Numbered from the stretch's first letter, positions 20,201 through 28,976 are shown. The stretch: 45,761 nt of DNA from an uncultured Nitrosomonadales bacterium (GCA_903861075.1 CAIOSY010000156.1:1-45761); one strand, 5' to 3'. Translations and numbers: made by a program. The notes: generated from the letters alone by a model not told the origin.

Positions 20201-20994
20201 CAGCCGATGACGAAATTAGCCGGACAGACGATAAACTGTCGCCGTTACCGATTGCGCAGCGTAGTCTGGTGGCATGGCACAATTTTGCACGAGGGCCTGA
20301 GGCGGGCAACTTCCTTCACGATCAACTGGAGTGGCTGGCAACAGAAGGCTTTGCGCTGCCCGACAACGATCCGCTGGCCGCGCGACTGCGTCATCGCTGT
20401 GAGCGTGCCGGGCGTGGCGTGTATACCGAAGATATAGTCTCGTGGTTGACAGAGATCGTACAAACCCGCCTACCCGGACCCGATGTGGCACTCGTCGATC
20501 TGACTACTGTTCTGCCTGAAATGGAGTTCTGGTTGCCGGCGCAGCGGATTGAGGCAAAAGAAATCGACACACAGTGCTGCCAGCACCTCTTGCCGGGATT
20601 TGACCGTCCGGGTCTGGCCGAACGTCAGTTGCACGGCATGCTGCTAGGCTTTGCCGATTTAGTGTTCGAGCATCAGGGCAAGTTCTGGGTGCTGGACTAC
20701 AAGTCCAATTACTTAGGCGAAGATGATGCCTGTTATGACAGTAATGCCCTGTACCGTGCCATGGCAGCTCACCGCTATGACGTACAGGCCGCCATCTACA
20801 TGCTGGCCTTGCACCGACTGCTGAAAGCAAGACTGGGAAACCGCTATCAAGCGCAGAAACACCTGGGTGGTGCGGTGTACCTGTTTTTGCGTGGCGTGAA
20901 AGGGCCGCAAAACGGGGTGTGCCTCATTCCGGCCAGCATTACCCTGCTGGATGCACTAGATGTTATGTTAGGTGAGGAAGCCTTAACAGCATGA
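17248..20994 (+). CDS. recB: Exodeoxyribonuclease V beta subunit RecB
   Basis: 3'-5' helicase and nuclease of RecBCD. UvrD-type motifs occur in order: Walker A EASAGTGKTWTIAA, IDEFQDTSPLQ, GDPKQSIYGFRGAD, ETNYRS, IHKSKGLEYPLVFLP and YVALTRARH. The C-terminal RecB nuclease motif is intact (DLVFEHQ..FWVLDYKSNY, then the Y.VQA..Y segment). The ATG at 17248 overlaps the recC stop (ATGA); a GTG at 17281 with AAGGAG nine bases before it is a real alternative start. Length is 1248 aa, against about 1180 in E. coli. It overlaps recD by 4 bp. Confidence 0.96.
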   Translation: MKNEINKEPALVNIHSSKNHAGLTETSQILQADSFDLWGSRLIEASAGTGKTWTIAALYLRLVLGHGREHGFERPLRPSEILVMTFTRAATRELSDRIRERLINAAQCFRGEKELEAGDEFLKRLMNNYQDEALRTHAAWSLANAAESMDDASVHTIDAWCQRMLKEHAFDSGCLFNEELVADEDAMRLEATQDYWRQACYPLTPEPLSLVLNIWSGVDKLIADMRDLMNQDIPPHSGNGTLAEVLTQVTAQRSEALDQLKIGWDVRALSMQDWLDNQTSSKNNGWDGRKLSPKNYSKWLATLKDWAQDQIEDEKPDLKTGWARFTPEGLMEARKDDAPPIVLPPEFTQFAALEQAIDQLPDIKTAVRLHAAANVALRLLQLKRQTGSFGFSDMLHRLNTALQGPNGAQLRERILAQYPVIMIDEFQDTSPLQYQIFDQIYQTRSNHRHSALLLIGDPKQSIYGFRGADIYSYMQARRSTAGRHYVLETNYRSTNALVEVVNHWFSRAEAMHSEGAFMYRKGEDNPLPFVDVNAKGRKEHLINSQGSLPPMILVHDLDVRNADDTRKRFAARCAEQIVTWLNDPQAGFTDKGEGSVFKPLRPADIAVLVRTGKEATAVRRELERRSVASVYLSDKDSVFSSIEAHDLVHWLRAVATPQDIRLMRAGLATRTMGLSLDELGWLASNDEAFDARCEQLRQLRTVWQLQGVLAMLRQTLHQLGLAANWLLTTDGERKLTNFLHLAELLQTASSTLDGEHALIRWLLTEISENRNRGDEQVVRLESDADLVKIITIHKSKGLEYPLVFLPYSSSFRAKNRRFTSFVNLADEEGNRKLSLKVSNDELILADQDRLREDLRMLYVALTRARHTLWVGFSAVKTGNSQACISHRSAAGYLLGGTDPIEAADWLPSLEQFAYQCAGIVLQPAEQNTPRTTLNTTQTGAGLQNSFPYQANFERNWTIGSFSRLAKDMTPTHTISDLSPLQILSPADDEISRTDDKLSPLPIAQRSLVAWHNFARGPEAGNFLHDQLEWLATEGFALPDNDPLAARLRHRCERAGRGVYTEDIVSWLTEIVQTRLPGPDVALVDLTTVLPEMEFWLPAQRIEAKEIDTQCCQHLLPGFDRPGLAERQLHGMLLGFADLVFEHQGKFWVLDYKSNYLGEDDACYDSNALYRAMAAHRYDVQAAIYMLALHRLLKARLGNRYQAQKHLGGAVYLFLRGVKGPQNGVCLIPASITLLDALDVMLGEEALTA

Positions 20995-23102
20995 GCACAT
21001 TTACTTCTACCCGCGACCTGAGCAATGCCGCCATGACTGAAATCAAACCTGAAAAAAGTTTTACAACCCCCGCAGATCCGTTAACGATATTGCACAGTTG
21101 CGCCAATCAAGGTTGGCTTCGCCGCCTGGACTGCGCCATGGCAGCCTTCATGCGCGAACTGGATTCATCGGCCGCACCTGCTCTGCTGGTGAGTACGGCG
21201 GTATTAGCTCAAATGGAAGGACGCGGTCATACTTGCCTTCCCCTCCGATTATTGGTAACGCAGCCTAATGAAATTCTGGCATGGCCACAAGCTGCCCGTC
21301 AGGACTTAAACTCACTCTGGGAGATGCTGCCTTCCAATTTACCCGACTGGTTGTATGCTTTACAAACCAGTCCGCTGGTTCGCTCTATTCTTGATAAAAC
21401 CGCCGGAAAAAACATACAAGACGAGCCTGATTGCGGTCAACCCTTAATACTCGGCGGCAGCAATAAAGAACCCTTGTTGTATTTTCGCCGCTATTATCTC
21501 CATGAGAAACAAATTGCCTGCGATGTCCTGCAACGCACAACGGCTGCCCACCCCATAGATGAATGCGTGGCACATCAATGGCTGAATCGCCTGTTCGATC
21601 CAACCACCCACACCACAGAAATCGATTGGCAAAAGCTGGCGTGCGCAGTGGCATTGCGTGCCAGCCTCACCGTGATAACCGGAGGACCCGGGACGGGAAA
21701 AACCTATACCGCAGCCCGTCTACTGGCTTTGCTTTTTGCCATGCATGCCGATCCGCAGCGCCTGCGTGTGGCTTTGGCAGCACCCACCGGCAAAGCTGCA
21801 GCCAGATTGCGTCAATCGATCGATACATCCTTGCAGGAACTAACTAAGCGTATGGGCAAAGAACTTGATCTGGAATCGTATACCCGGCGTATAGGCGCTG
21901 CACGAACCTTACACTCACTATTAGGTGCCAGACCCGACACAAGACTGTTGCGCTTCAATGCCCACCATCTGCTAGATGTGGACATCCTCATCGTAGATGA
22001 GGCCTCCATGATTCATATTGAAATGATGTCCGCCTTGCTGCAAGCGATGCCGCACGGCGCCAAGATTATTTTACTCGGTGACAAAGATCAGTTGGCCTCG
22101 GTAGAAGCCGGTGCCGTGCTGGGCGACCTTTGTCGTGATGCATTGGATGGCAATTACGACATGGAAACGGTACGTTATGCAGAGTCTGTCGCAGGACTCA
22201 CCCTGCCACGTCAGTTTATAAACAACGAGCCTGAAGCCACTCCACTAGCCCAACAGACGGTGATGCTACGCAAGAGTCGCCGCTTCGGCGGGCTCATCGG
22301 TCAATTCGCACAAGCCGTCAATGAGGGAAACTGTGCAGGGGCACTGAAATTGATCACTAATGACAAGACAGCCGTTTTACAGACAACATCCCACCCTACT
22401 TTACAGACGATACTGGATCTGGCAGTCCGGGGTCGAACCGGAGGTGCGGCCTGTTACGCCGACTATTTACAGCTGATTAAAACCCGGCCTGCAAATACCA
22501 TGACAAATATCGACAGCCATGAGAACTGGGTTAAAAGCGTGCTGTTAGCCTTCGATCGGTTTCGCATCTTATGCGCTGTGCATGAGGGAGACTGGGGGAC
22601 AGAAAGTTTAAACCTGACAGTCCAGCAGGCATTGGCGGCAGCCGGCCTTTTGAAGCCTCGAGGGGAGTGGTTTTCCGGTCGCCCCGTCATGATCACCCGC
22701 AACGACCCGGAACTGGGTGTTTTTAATGGCGATGTTGGCGTGACGCTGCCGGGTACCCGTGAAAACAGCGCACTACGCGTTTATTTCCTGGATGGTAACA
22801 ATTTGCGCTCTGTCGGCATAAACCGATTGGCGCATGTGGAAACCGCATTTGCCATGACCGTGCATAAGAGTCAGGGGTCTGAGTTTTTACATACAGCGTT
22901 GATTCTGCCTCAAGGCGGTACCAAGGTATTGACCCGGGAACTTGTTTACACTGGCATTACCCGTGCAAGGGAAAGTTTCACGCTGATAGAAGGACAGACT
23001 GGCTTGTTGCGCCAGGCGATAGAGAGGCAATCTCAGCGTGCCAGCGGCCTGAGATTGCTGCTGGATGGAGCAGCATTTACACCACAAGTTGTATTAAGGT
23101 GA
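20991..23102 (+). CDS. recD: Exodeoxyribonuclease V alpha subunit RecD
   Basis: 5'-3' helicase subunit of RecBCD. Superfamily 1B motifs are visible: Walker A GGPGTGKTYTAARL near residue 228, APTGKAAARL, VDEASMIHIEMM, GDKDQLASVEAGAVLGD, and the late motifs TVHKSQGSEF and YTGITRAR. Length is 703 aa (E. coli 608), with an extended N-terminal domain that contacts RecC. The ATG overlaps the recB stop by 4 bp. Its 3' end overlaps the convergent exbD end by 9 bp. Confidence 0.96.
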   Translation: MSTFTSTRDLSNAAMTEIKPEKSFTTPADPLTILHSCANQGWLRRLDCAMAAFMRELDSSAAPALLVSTAVLAQMEGRGHTCLPLRLLVTQPNEILAWPQAARQDLNSLWEMLPSNLPDWLYALQTSPLVRSILDKTAGKNIQDEPDCGQPLILGGSNKEPLLYFRRYYLHEKQIACDVLQRTTAAHPIDECVAHQWLNRLFDPTTHTTEIDWQKLACAVALRASLTVITGGPGTGKTYTAARLLALLFAMHADPQRLRVALAAPTGKAAARLRQSIDTSLQELTKRMGKELDLESYTRRIGAARTLHSLLGARPDTRLLRFNAHHLLDVDILIVDEASMIHIEMMSALLQAMPHGAKIILLGDKDQLASVEAGAVLGDLCRDALDGNYDMETVRYAESVAGLTLPRQFINNEPEATPLAQQTVMLRKSRRFGGLIGQFAQAVNEGNCAGALKLITNDKTAVLQTTSHPTLQTILDLAVRGRTGGAACYADYLQLIKTRPANTMTNIDSHENWVKSVLLAFDRFRILCAVHEGDWGTESLNLTVQQALAAAGLLKPRGEWFSGRPVMITRNDPELGVFNGDVGVTLPGTRENSALRVYFLDGNNLRSVGINRLAHVETAFAMTVHKSQGSEFLHTALILPQGGTKVLTRELVYTGITRARESFTLIEGQTGLLRQAIERQSQRASGLRLLLDGAAFTPQVVLR

Positions 23103-23516
23103 CTGTGCAGGGTCGGTGACAAAACCGATACGCACCACGCCTGCTTTAGCAGCAGATGACATCACTTGGGCGACCCGTTCGTAATGCGCAAACTTATCGG
23201 CGTGAATATGTAACTCTGACTGAGGTTGTTTCTTAGCCTCTATGGCAAAGCGTTCCAGCAGACTCGTCACTGCGATTTGTTCACCATTCCAAAAATAGCT
23301 ACCATCTTCTCGAATAGAAAATTCAATATGTTCTGCGCGCGTGATATTGGCCGTACTCGATGCCTTGGGTAAATCAATCTTTACCGCGTTGGTCAATAAC
23401 GGTGCTGTGATAATAAATACCACCAGCAACACCAGCATCACATCCACCAGAGGCACGACATTAATTTCTGCCATAGGTCCTTGATGTCGTCTCGAATCAA
23501 AACTGCCGAATGCCAT
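23094..23516 (-). CDS. exbD: ExbD/TolR-type biopolymer transport protein
   Basis: Proton-motive-force-coupled stator subunit that energises TonB. The single membrane segment follows MAEINVVPLVDVMLVLLVVF and carries the essential D25 at the same number as in E. coli ExbD. The periplasmic domain is normal, 140 aa in all. I chose the ATG at 23516 because AGGAGG precedes it at ideal spacing. It is last in tonB-exbB-exbD, which points to the Ton rather than the Tol system. Confidence 0.92.
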   Translation of the reverse strand: MAFGSFDSRRHQGPMAEINVVPLVDVMLVLLVVFIITAPLLTNAVKIDLPKASSTANITRAEHIEFSIREDGSYFWNGEQIAVTSLLERFAIEAKKQPQSELHIHADKFAHYERVAQVMSSAAKAGVVRIGFVTDPAQSP

Positions 23517-23565
23517 AAATCCTCCTGATTTGGCGTGCGGCGACACGTCACCGCGTTACTAAAAA

Positions 23566-24246
23566 TTAAACCTTCTTGTCACCTGCCGCGATCAGCGCAT
23601 ACAAATCATGGGCAAAATTATCCAGACGAGCGAGCCACAGACGATTACGACGAGTAAATGAGTTATAAGCTAAAACAGCAGGTATCGCCACCGCCAATCC
23701 CACTGCCGTCATAATAAGCGCCTCGCCAACCGGCCCTGCAACTTTATCCAGCGTACCCTGACCGCTCATCCCGATTTGCAGCAACGCATGATAAATACCC
23801 CAAACCGTACCAAACAGACCAACAAAGGGGGCGGCAGAACCAGCGGAGGCTAACACCGTCAATCCATATTCAACCTGAGTCGATTCCTGATCAATGCCAT
23901 TACGCAATACACGAGTCAGGTATTCTGAAAGACCGCCGGCTGCCAGCAGTTTTTCGGCACCGTGCTGATTACCACTTTGAACACCCAGCGCTTGTTTGGC
24001 CAAATCAGCGAACGCATTACTATCAACACTACTGCCTAATGTTTGTTGCATATCTTGCAAAGAAGCCGCCTCCCAGAACTGCCTCAGAAATTCGTCGGCA
24101 CGCTTTTTGGCGCTGTAATTGTCAATGGCTTTGGTAACGATCAAATACCAGCTAGTTACCGACAACAATAACAAAACAAGCAAAACCCCCTTACCAACGG
24201 CATCACATTGTGAAATAAAGTGCGCAAATCCCAGATTACTTTCCAT
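23566..24246 (-). CDS. exbB: ExbB/TolQ/MotA-family proton channel protein
   Basis: Pentameric inner-membrane partner of ExbD. The first membrane segment is near 18-38 (GVLLVLLLLSVTSWYLI). The channel segments follow: PFVGLFGTVWGIYHAL and VGEALIMTAVGLAVAIPAVL, including the conserved Glu and Thr of the family. Length of 226 aa fits ExbB. It follows tonB by 2 bp and precedes exbD by about 50 bp. Confidence 0.92.
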   Translation of the reverse strand: MESNLGFAHFISQCDAVGKGVLLVLLLLSVTSWYLIVTKAIDNYSAKKRADEFLRQFWEAASLQDMQQTLGSSVDSNAFADLAKQALGVQSGNQHGAEKLLAAGGLSEYLTRVLRNGIDQESTQVEYGLTVLASAGSAAPFVGLFGTVWGIYHALLQIGMSGQGTLDKVAGPVGEALIMTAVGLAVAIPAVLAYNSFTRRNRLWLARLDNFAHDLYALIAAGDKKV

Positions 24247-24248
24247 CT

Positions 24249-24881
24249 CTAACGTCCTTCCAAAATAAAATCAAAGGGTTGCAAAGCCAATGCCGGCAAG
24301 GGTACGCCGCCTCTTATCGCGGGCTTACAGTGCCAGGTTTTCACAGCATTAACCGCCGCATCGTCCAACCGGGTGTAACCTGAATGTGTTTTAAACGATA
24401 CATTGCTAATGCGACCATCCACGCCCAACTCTACCCGCAATACCACTCGCCCCTGCTCATTAAGACGCATCGACAATGTGGGGTAAACAGGCGGCGAACG
24501 ATCAGGGCAACTCACCGACAATTCGCCAGACAGCGCCACCACCTGAGGCTGATCCTGGGGTGGCTCAGGCGTGGATGGCGAGGGTAATGGCACAGCTAAC
24601 ACATAAGCGACTGCTTCGTTGGGTTTAACAACTTCCATCTGCACAGCTAAAGGAATAGGGTCAGCCGGTACAATGGGCCGAAGCCTGAGCTTGGGCGGGT
24701 CGACCAGTTTAGGTTTATCGGAAACGGGTGTATTGATAAGATTCGCTATCAGCGTTACGCTCTCATCCTGCGGAGGGATCATCCGATAACGCCACAGACC
24801 ATACAAACCCGCGCCGTGCAGCGACAGCACAATCAGCAGCGCAATCCTCTGTACCGGCTTAAGTTTTCGTAACCATATCAT
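24249..24881 (-). CDS. tonB: Energy transducer TonB
   Basis: Transmits ExbBD energy to outer-membrane receptors. One membrane helix near 13-30 is followed by a proline-rich periplasmic spacer and a C-terminal TonB domain (PPVYPTLSMRLNEQGRVVLRV split over 130-150, then DAAVNAVKTWHCKP). Length is 210 aa. No TonB-dependent receptor or Fur box is obvious next to it, so its substrate cannot be told from the window. Confidence 0.93.
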   Translation of the reverse strand: MIWLRKLKPVQRIALLIVLSLHGAGLYGLWRYRMIPPQDESVTLIANLINTPVSDKPKLVDPPKLRLRPIVPADPIPLAVQMEVVKPNEAVAYVLAVPLPSPSTPEPPQDQPQVVALSGELSVSCPDRSPPVYPTLSMRLNEQGRVVLRVELGVDGRISNVSFKTHSGYTRLDDAAVNAVKTWHCKPAIRGGVPLPALALQPFDFILEGR

Positions 24882-25422
24882 GCTTAACGCAACCTCAAAT
24901 AATGCGCTGCAACCGAAAATCGGTGTAGCACGATATACTTCTGAAACAAGAATTTCAACCTAATAAGCGTTTCGTCTCTATATTAAAATATTACGCAAAA
25001 AATACGGGGTACCCATCAATACAGCACAGCCACGTACCAACGGCATCCTCGCAAACAATGTCAACCCTGGCTTATAAGACAAAATAATCAGCGGGACAAA
25101 ATCAACATGCAACAAATATGGCAAAAGTCTGCCCCCTTTTTAGGCTAGACATGATAGTTTAAATAACAGCATATGACTCATTTTGGCTCTACACTGCGCT
25201 GAATTACAGATTCATATCACTTTCTTATCTGCTTATCCTTGGCATTTCACATAACAGCCACTAAACGGCGAGCCTCAGGAATCCGGACAAGTACGAGGAT
25301 ACAAAAACATATTAAAAGTTACAACATTGTTCGCACTTAATTTCGAACAAGCTATTTCCGTCAAAATATATTTTTTTAATCTCTTTTTAGTCAATTAGGC
25401 TAGAATCGCGGCAAATTCATGA
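24882..25422. other. 541-bp divergent gap between tonB and the CorA-like gene
   Basis: No convincing gene on either strand. It contains a 7-bp inverted repeat TTGTTCG/CGAACAA with a 10-nt loop at 25327-25350, and TTAGGCTAGA twice (about 25140 and 25395). The second copy provides the probable -10 box of the transporter gene. A small RNA cannot be excluded. Confidence 0.45.
25401..25406 (+). promoter_or_regulatory. Probable -10 box for the CorA-like gene
   Basis: TAGAAT lies 16 bp before the first possible ATG at 25423, after an AT-rich stretch. The -35 region is weak. The leader would be very short, which fits the lack of a clear ribosome binding site. Confidence 0.35.
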
Positions 25423-26751
25423 ATGGGCTCAATCATGCAGGCAATCGATACCAACGAAGACCCGACTTCCACCCAGAAAAACCTGTGGCAGGTGAATCGA
25501 CTCCTGCACAAACACAAACTCATTGAAACGCTGGCTCACAAGCAAAACCTAGTAGAGTTACAAACCCGACTTGAGCAGCACGACACCAAAGCCGTTTCTA
25601 ACATACTCGAAGCAGTATCAACTGATGATCGTGAAATTATCTGGCAACTCATATCCGAAGAACGAAAAGAAGAAATACTACTCGTCATTTCTGATGACAT
25701 TCGTTCTGAGCTTGTTGCAGAAGCGAAACCGCAGGATCGTAGTACAACAATTCGGGTCTTCGACTTACATGAAGGACGTTTAAGACAAATTCCCATCGCT
25801 AGCCGTAATGATCTTGCAAAAGCAACGCCGATCTGGATAGATTTAGTTGCACCCGATGATGAGCAAATCGCCTGGGCGCGAGAGTTGTTTGAGGTAGATC
25901 TGCCTAACCCTAAGGAATTGACTGACCTGGAAACCAGCGCCCGTTTTTATATCGAAGAAGGTGATGAAGTCCATCTGCATTCTGACTTCCTGCTCGACAG
26001 GGAAGATGAATCGCGTAACGTTGCCGTTGCATTTATTTTGCATAAGGGCACACTTTTCTCCGTACGCAGTGAAGAGCTTCCCGTTTTTCGTCTACAACGC
26101 CTGCGCGCACGGGCACAATCTGGCTATGTATCTGAAGCAAAAGACGTATTACTCGACCTATATGCTGCAGATGTGGAATATTCCGCCAATGCACTGGAAG
26201 ATGTTTATGCAGATCTCGGTATCGTTGGCAAACAAGTACTCAGATCACATATCACCGATGACGAAGCGGCCATCATACTGGCATCCATTGCCGAGGAAGA
26301 AGACCTGAACGGGCGTATACGCCGAAATGTACTAGATACCCGACGCGCGCTGTCGTTTTTAATGCGTGCAAAGTTTCTGTCTGAAGCACAACATGAAAAT
26401 GTACGCGAAATTTTACGCGACATCGAATCCCTGGATGGACATACGGCCTTTTTATTCAATAAAATAAACTTCCTGATGGATGCAACCGACAGCTCCATCA
26501 ACATCAATCAGAATAAAGATATTAAACGACTAACCATTATCAGTGTGGTCTTTATGCCGCTTAATGTATTAGCCGGCATAGGTGGAATGTCAGAATACTC
26601 CATGATGACACAAGGCATACCATGGCCTATAGCCTACGCTGCTTTTACCATCGGACTGGTTATTGTTGGCTGGTTAACTTTTATCGGTTTACGCTATGCA
26701 GAACTGCGTAAATCAAGGAACAAGCTGCAGACCAGTAGAAAATCTAATTGA
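25423..26751 (+). CDS. CorA-family divalent cation transporter with MgtE-N-like domain
   Basis: A 442-aa protein with two C-terminal membrane segments (TIISVVFMPLNVLAGIGG and AAFTIGLVIVGWLTFIGL), as in CorA pentamers that import Mg2+ or Co2+. The long helical stretch before them fits the CorA stalk. The signature usually reading GMN is GMS here (GGMSEYSMMTQ). Residues about 20-105 (ELQTRLEQHDTKAVSNILE, then DDREIIWQL and EEILLVISDD) look like the helical MgtE N domain that senses Mg2+. The start could also be the ATG at 25435. Substrate is inferred, not proven. Confidence 0.8.
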   Translation: MGSIMQAIDTNEDPTSTQKNLWQVNRLLHKHKLIETLAHKQNLVELQTRLEQHDTKAVSNILEAVSTDDREIIWQLISEERKEEILLVISDDIRSELVAEAKPQDRSTTIRVFDLHEGRLRQIPIASRNDLAKATPIWIDLVAPDDEQIAWARELFEVDLPNPKELTDLETSARFYIEEGDEVHLHSDFLLDREDESRNVAVAFILHKGTLFSVRSEELPVFRLQRLRARAQSGYVSEAKDVLLDLYAADVEYSANALEDVYADLGIVGKQVLRSHITDDEAAIILASIAEEEDLNGRIRRNVLDTRRALSFLMRAKFLSEAQHENVREILRDIESLDGHTAFLFNKINFLMDATDSSININQNKDIKRLTIISVVFMPLNVLAGIGGMSEYSMMTQGIPWPIAYAAFTIGLVIVGWLTFIGLRYAELRKSRNKLQTSRKSN

Positions 26752-26766
26752 CTAACGCGCAACTGA

Positions 26767-26800
26767 CTGTAATATTACTGTCATATATAATGTTTAATAT
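26767..26800 (+). promoter_or_regulatory. Pho box and -10 of the pst operon
   Basis: CTGTAATATTACTGTCAT at 26767-26784 is a near-consensus PhoB site: two CTGTNAT half-sites with 11-bp period. Ten bases later TAATAT (26795-26800) is a suitable -10, the usual geometry in which the Pho box replaces the -35. The pstS ATG follows at 26865. This indicates induction under phosphate starvation by PhoB. Confidence 0.85.
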
Positions 26801-26810
26801 CTAGCGCGTG

Positions 26811-26835
26811 ACAGAGCTATTTATATAGTCTCTGT
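26811..26835 (+). promoter_or_regulatory. Hairpin in the pstS leader
   Basis: ACAGAGCTA and TAG-T-CTCTGT pair with one bulge around a short AT loop, starting a few bases after the expected transcription start. It may protect the 5' end of the pst mRNA. Confidence 0.45.
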
Positions 26836-26864
26836 GCAAATTCGAAAATTCAACTGGAGCAATC

Positions 26865-27917
26865 ATGAGCCTTAAGTTAAAAAAACTGTTTATCACAGTA
26901 GCCGCAGCAACCACTTTTGCATACGCCAGTATTGCAGCCGCTACTGATATTACCGGTGCAGGCGCGACCTTTCCGTACCCTGCTTATGCTAAATGGGCTG
27001 AAGCTTATAAAGTACAATCGGGCAGCAACATGAATTATCAATCCATCGGCTCCGGTGGAGGCATCAAACAAATTTCTGCAAAAACTGTCGATTTCGGCGC
27101 GTCTGATAAACCGTTGACCGTTGAAGAATTAAACAAAGCAGAACTAATGCAGTTCCCAACACTGATAGGCGGCGTTGTACCTGTGGTCAACGTACTTAGC
27201 ATACAAAATAACAAGCTGAAGCTGGATGGAAAAACACTCGCAGATATCTATCTGGGTAAAATCACCTCCTGGGATGATCCTGCAATCGCAGCATTGAACA
27301 AAGGATTCAAGCTACCCAAAGAAAACATCACCGTTGTGCATCGCTCGGATGGTTCTGGTACCAGCTTCGTTTTTACCAATTACCTATCCAAGGTAAGTCC
27401 TGAGTGGAAAGCAGGCCCTAGTGAAGGCACGGCCGTTAAATGGCCTGCTGGCACAGGCGGCAAAGGCAATGAAGGTGTAGCGTCTTATGTACAACGTATC
27501 AGAGGCTCAATCGGTTATGTTGAGTATGCTTATGCATTGCAAAACAAGATGGTCACTGTACAAATGAAAAACCGTTCAGGTGAGTACGTTTTAGCAAATG
27601 GCGCGAGCTTCCAAGCAGCGGCGGCAAGTGCTGACTGGAAAAACGCACCGGGCTTCTATGAAATTTTGACCGACGAACCCGGTAAAGCAACCTGGCCTAT
27701 CAGCGGCGCGACGTTTATTCTAATGAATAAGAAGCAAGACAAACCTGAAGCGGCTCTGGCCACACTTAAATTCTTCGATTGGGCATATACCAGCGGCGAC
27801 AAACTGGCATCTGAAATGGATTACGTCACATTACCTGGCGACGTTAAGAATCTAATCCGCAGCGCATGGAAAGCGCAAATTACGGATAACGCAGGTAAAG
27901 CTATCTGGACTAAGTAA
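26865..27917 (+). CDS. pstS: Periplasmic phosphate-binding protein PstS
   Basis: High-affinity phosphate receptor of the PstSCAB ABC transporter. The signal peptide (KLKKLFITVAAATTFAYAS, cleaved near residue 26) is followed by ITGAGATFPYPAYAKWA, the classic PstS start. The phosphate-site segments GSGGGIKQI, DFGASDKPL and HRSDGSGTSFVF are all present. GGAG precedes the ATG. It is the first gene after the Pho box and is separated from pstC by a strong hairpin. Confidence 0.97.
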   Translation: MSLKLKKLFITVAAATTFAYASIAAATDITGAGATFPYPAYAKWAEAYKVQSGSNMNYQSIGSGGGIKQISAKTVDFGASDKPLTVEELNKAELMQFPTLIGGVVPVVNVLSIQNNKLKLDGKTLADIYLGKITSWDDPAIAALNKGFKLPKENITVVHRSDGSGTSFVFTNYLSKVSPEWKAGPSEGTAVKWPAGTGGKGNEGVASYVQRIRGSIGYVEYAYALQNKMVTVQMKNRSGEYVLANGASFQAAAASADWKNAPGFYEILTDEPGKATWPISGATFILMNKKQDKPEAALATLKFFDWAYTSGDKLASEMDYVTLPGDVKNLIRSAWKAQITDNAGKAIWTK

Positions 27918-27943
27918 AGCCATATCAATTCAACACGTTATAT

Positions 27944-27972
27944 TTACGGGGAAGGTAAATACCACCCCGTAA
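27944..27972 (+). promoter_or_regulatory. Intercistronic hairpin between pstS and pstC
   Basis: TTACGGGG and CCCCGTAA pair perfectly, and within the loop GGTA and TACC pair again. There is no T tract, so it is more likely a partial terminator or 3' end protector that keeps pstS mRNA more abundant than pstCAB, as expected for a binding protein. Confidence 0.65.
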
Positions 27973-28012
27973 TTTAAACTTAGGTTGATTATTTACAATC
28001 AAAAAATATACT

Positions 28013-28975
28013 ATGCCCATACGCTTACATGATGCTCGCCTGAAACGGCAAACCATCTTAGATACTTTATTCCGCAATCTAACCCGCCTGGCGGCATTGG
28101 GGGTATTGGCTTTGCTAGCTGCAATCCTAGGCTCGCTCATCATCGGAAGTATGCCAGCGATTCATGCCTTCGGTTTCGGTTTTTTGGTCAATCCTGAATG
28201 GGATCCTGTTAATGATCAGTTTGGTGCGCTCATTCCCATCATAGGCACACTAATAACATCTGTGATTGCTCTATCTATCGCAATTCCGGTAAGTTTCGGT
28301 ATTGCATTGTTTTTAACCGAATTATCACCTCGCGTGTTACGACGTCCACTGGGGGTTGCCATTGAACTGCTTGCCGGCATACCAAGCATCATTTATGGTA
28401 TGTGGGGTTTATTTGTTTTCGCGCCCTTATTCGGCGATCACGTGGAGCCGTGGCTTAATCAACATATCGGAACACTTCCCTATGTCGGCCCTTTCTTTTC
28501 CGGCCCGCCTATGGGTATAGGCATACTCACTGCCAGTATCATTTTAGCCATCATGGTGATTCCCTTCATCGCGTCTGTTATGCGAGATGTATTTGACGTT
28601 GTCCCTACCCTGCTAAAAGAGTCGGCCTATGGATTAGGCTCTACAACGTGGGAAGTCATGTGGAGTATCGTTTTGCCATACACCAAGGTCGGCGTTGCCG
28701 GAGGCATTATGCTGGGTTTGGGACGGGCGCTGGGAGAGACCATGGCGGTTACCTTTGTCATCGGTAATGCGCATGAATTGACTAAGTCCCTGCTAAATCC
28801 CGGCAACAGCATTTCATCCGCACTCGCTAATGAATTTACCGAAGCCTTTGGTGAACTTTATACCGCCTCATTGATTGAACTGGGTTTAATTCTGTTCTTT
28901 ATCACTTTTGTTGTGTTATCACTCGCACGCTATATGCTCTATAAACTCGGGCAACGTGAAGGAAAGGCCGCTTAA
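28013..28975 (+). CDS. pstC: Phosphate ABC transporter permease PstC
   Basis: Inner-membrane permease with six predicted helices. The start of the body ([20 protein letters not shown]) and the coupling loop with EAS-like text ([31 protein letters not shown]) match PstC. Length is 320 aa. The ribosome binding site is weak. It ends one base before pstA. Confidence 0.95.
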   Translation: MPIRLHDARLKRQTILDTLFRNLTRLAALGVLALLAAILGSLIIGSMPAIHAFGFGFLVNPEWDPVNDQFGALIPIIGTLITSVIALSIAIPVSFGIALFLTELSPRVLRRPLGVAIELLAGIPSIIYGMWGLFVFAPLFGDHVEPWLNQHIGTLPYVGPFFSGPPMGIGILTASIILAIMVIPFIASVMRDVFDVVPTLLKESAYGLGSTTWEVMWSIVLPYTKVGVAGGIMLGLGRALGETMAVTFVIGNAHELTKSLLNPGNSISSALANEFTEAFGELYTASLIELGLILFFITFVVLSLARYMLYKLGQREGKAA

Positions 28976-28976
28976 C

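Noticed and set aside
24882-24990. Fur box upstream of tonB
   Set aside because: The AT-rich text has only scattered ATTA/TATT words and no convincing 19-bp Fur palindrome.
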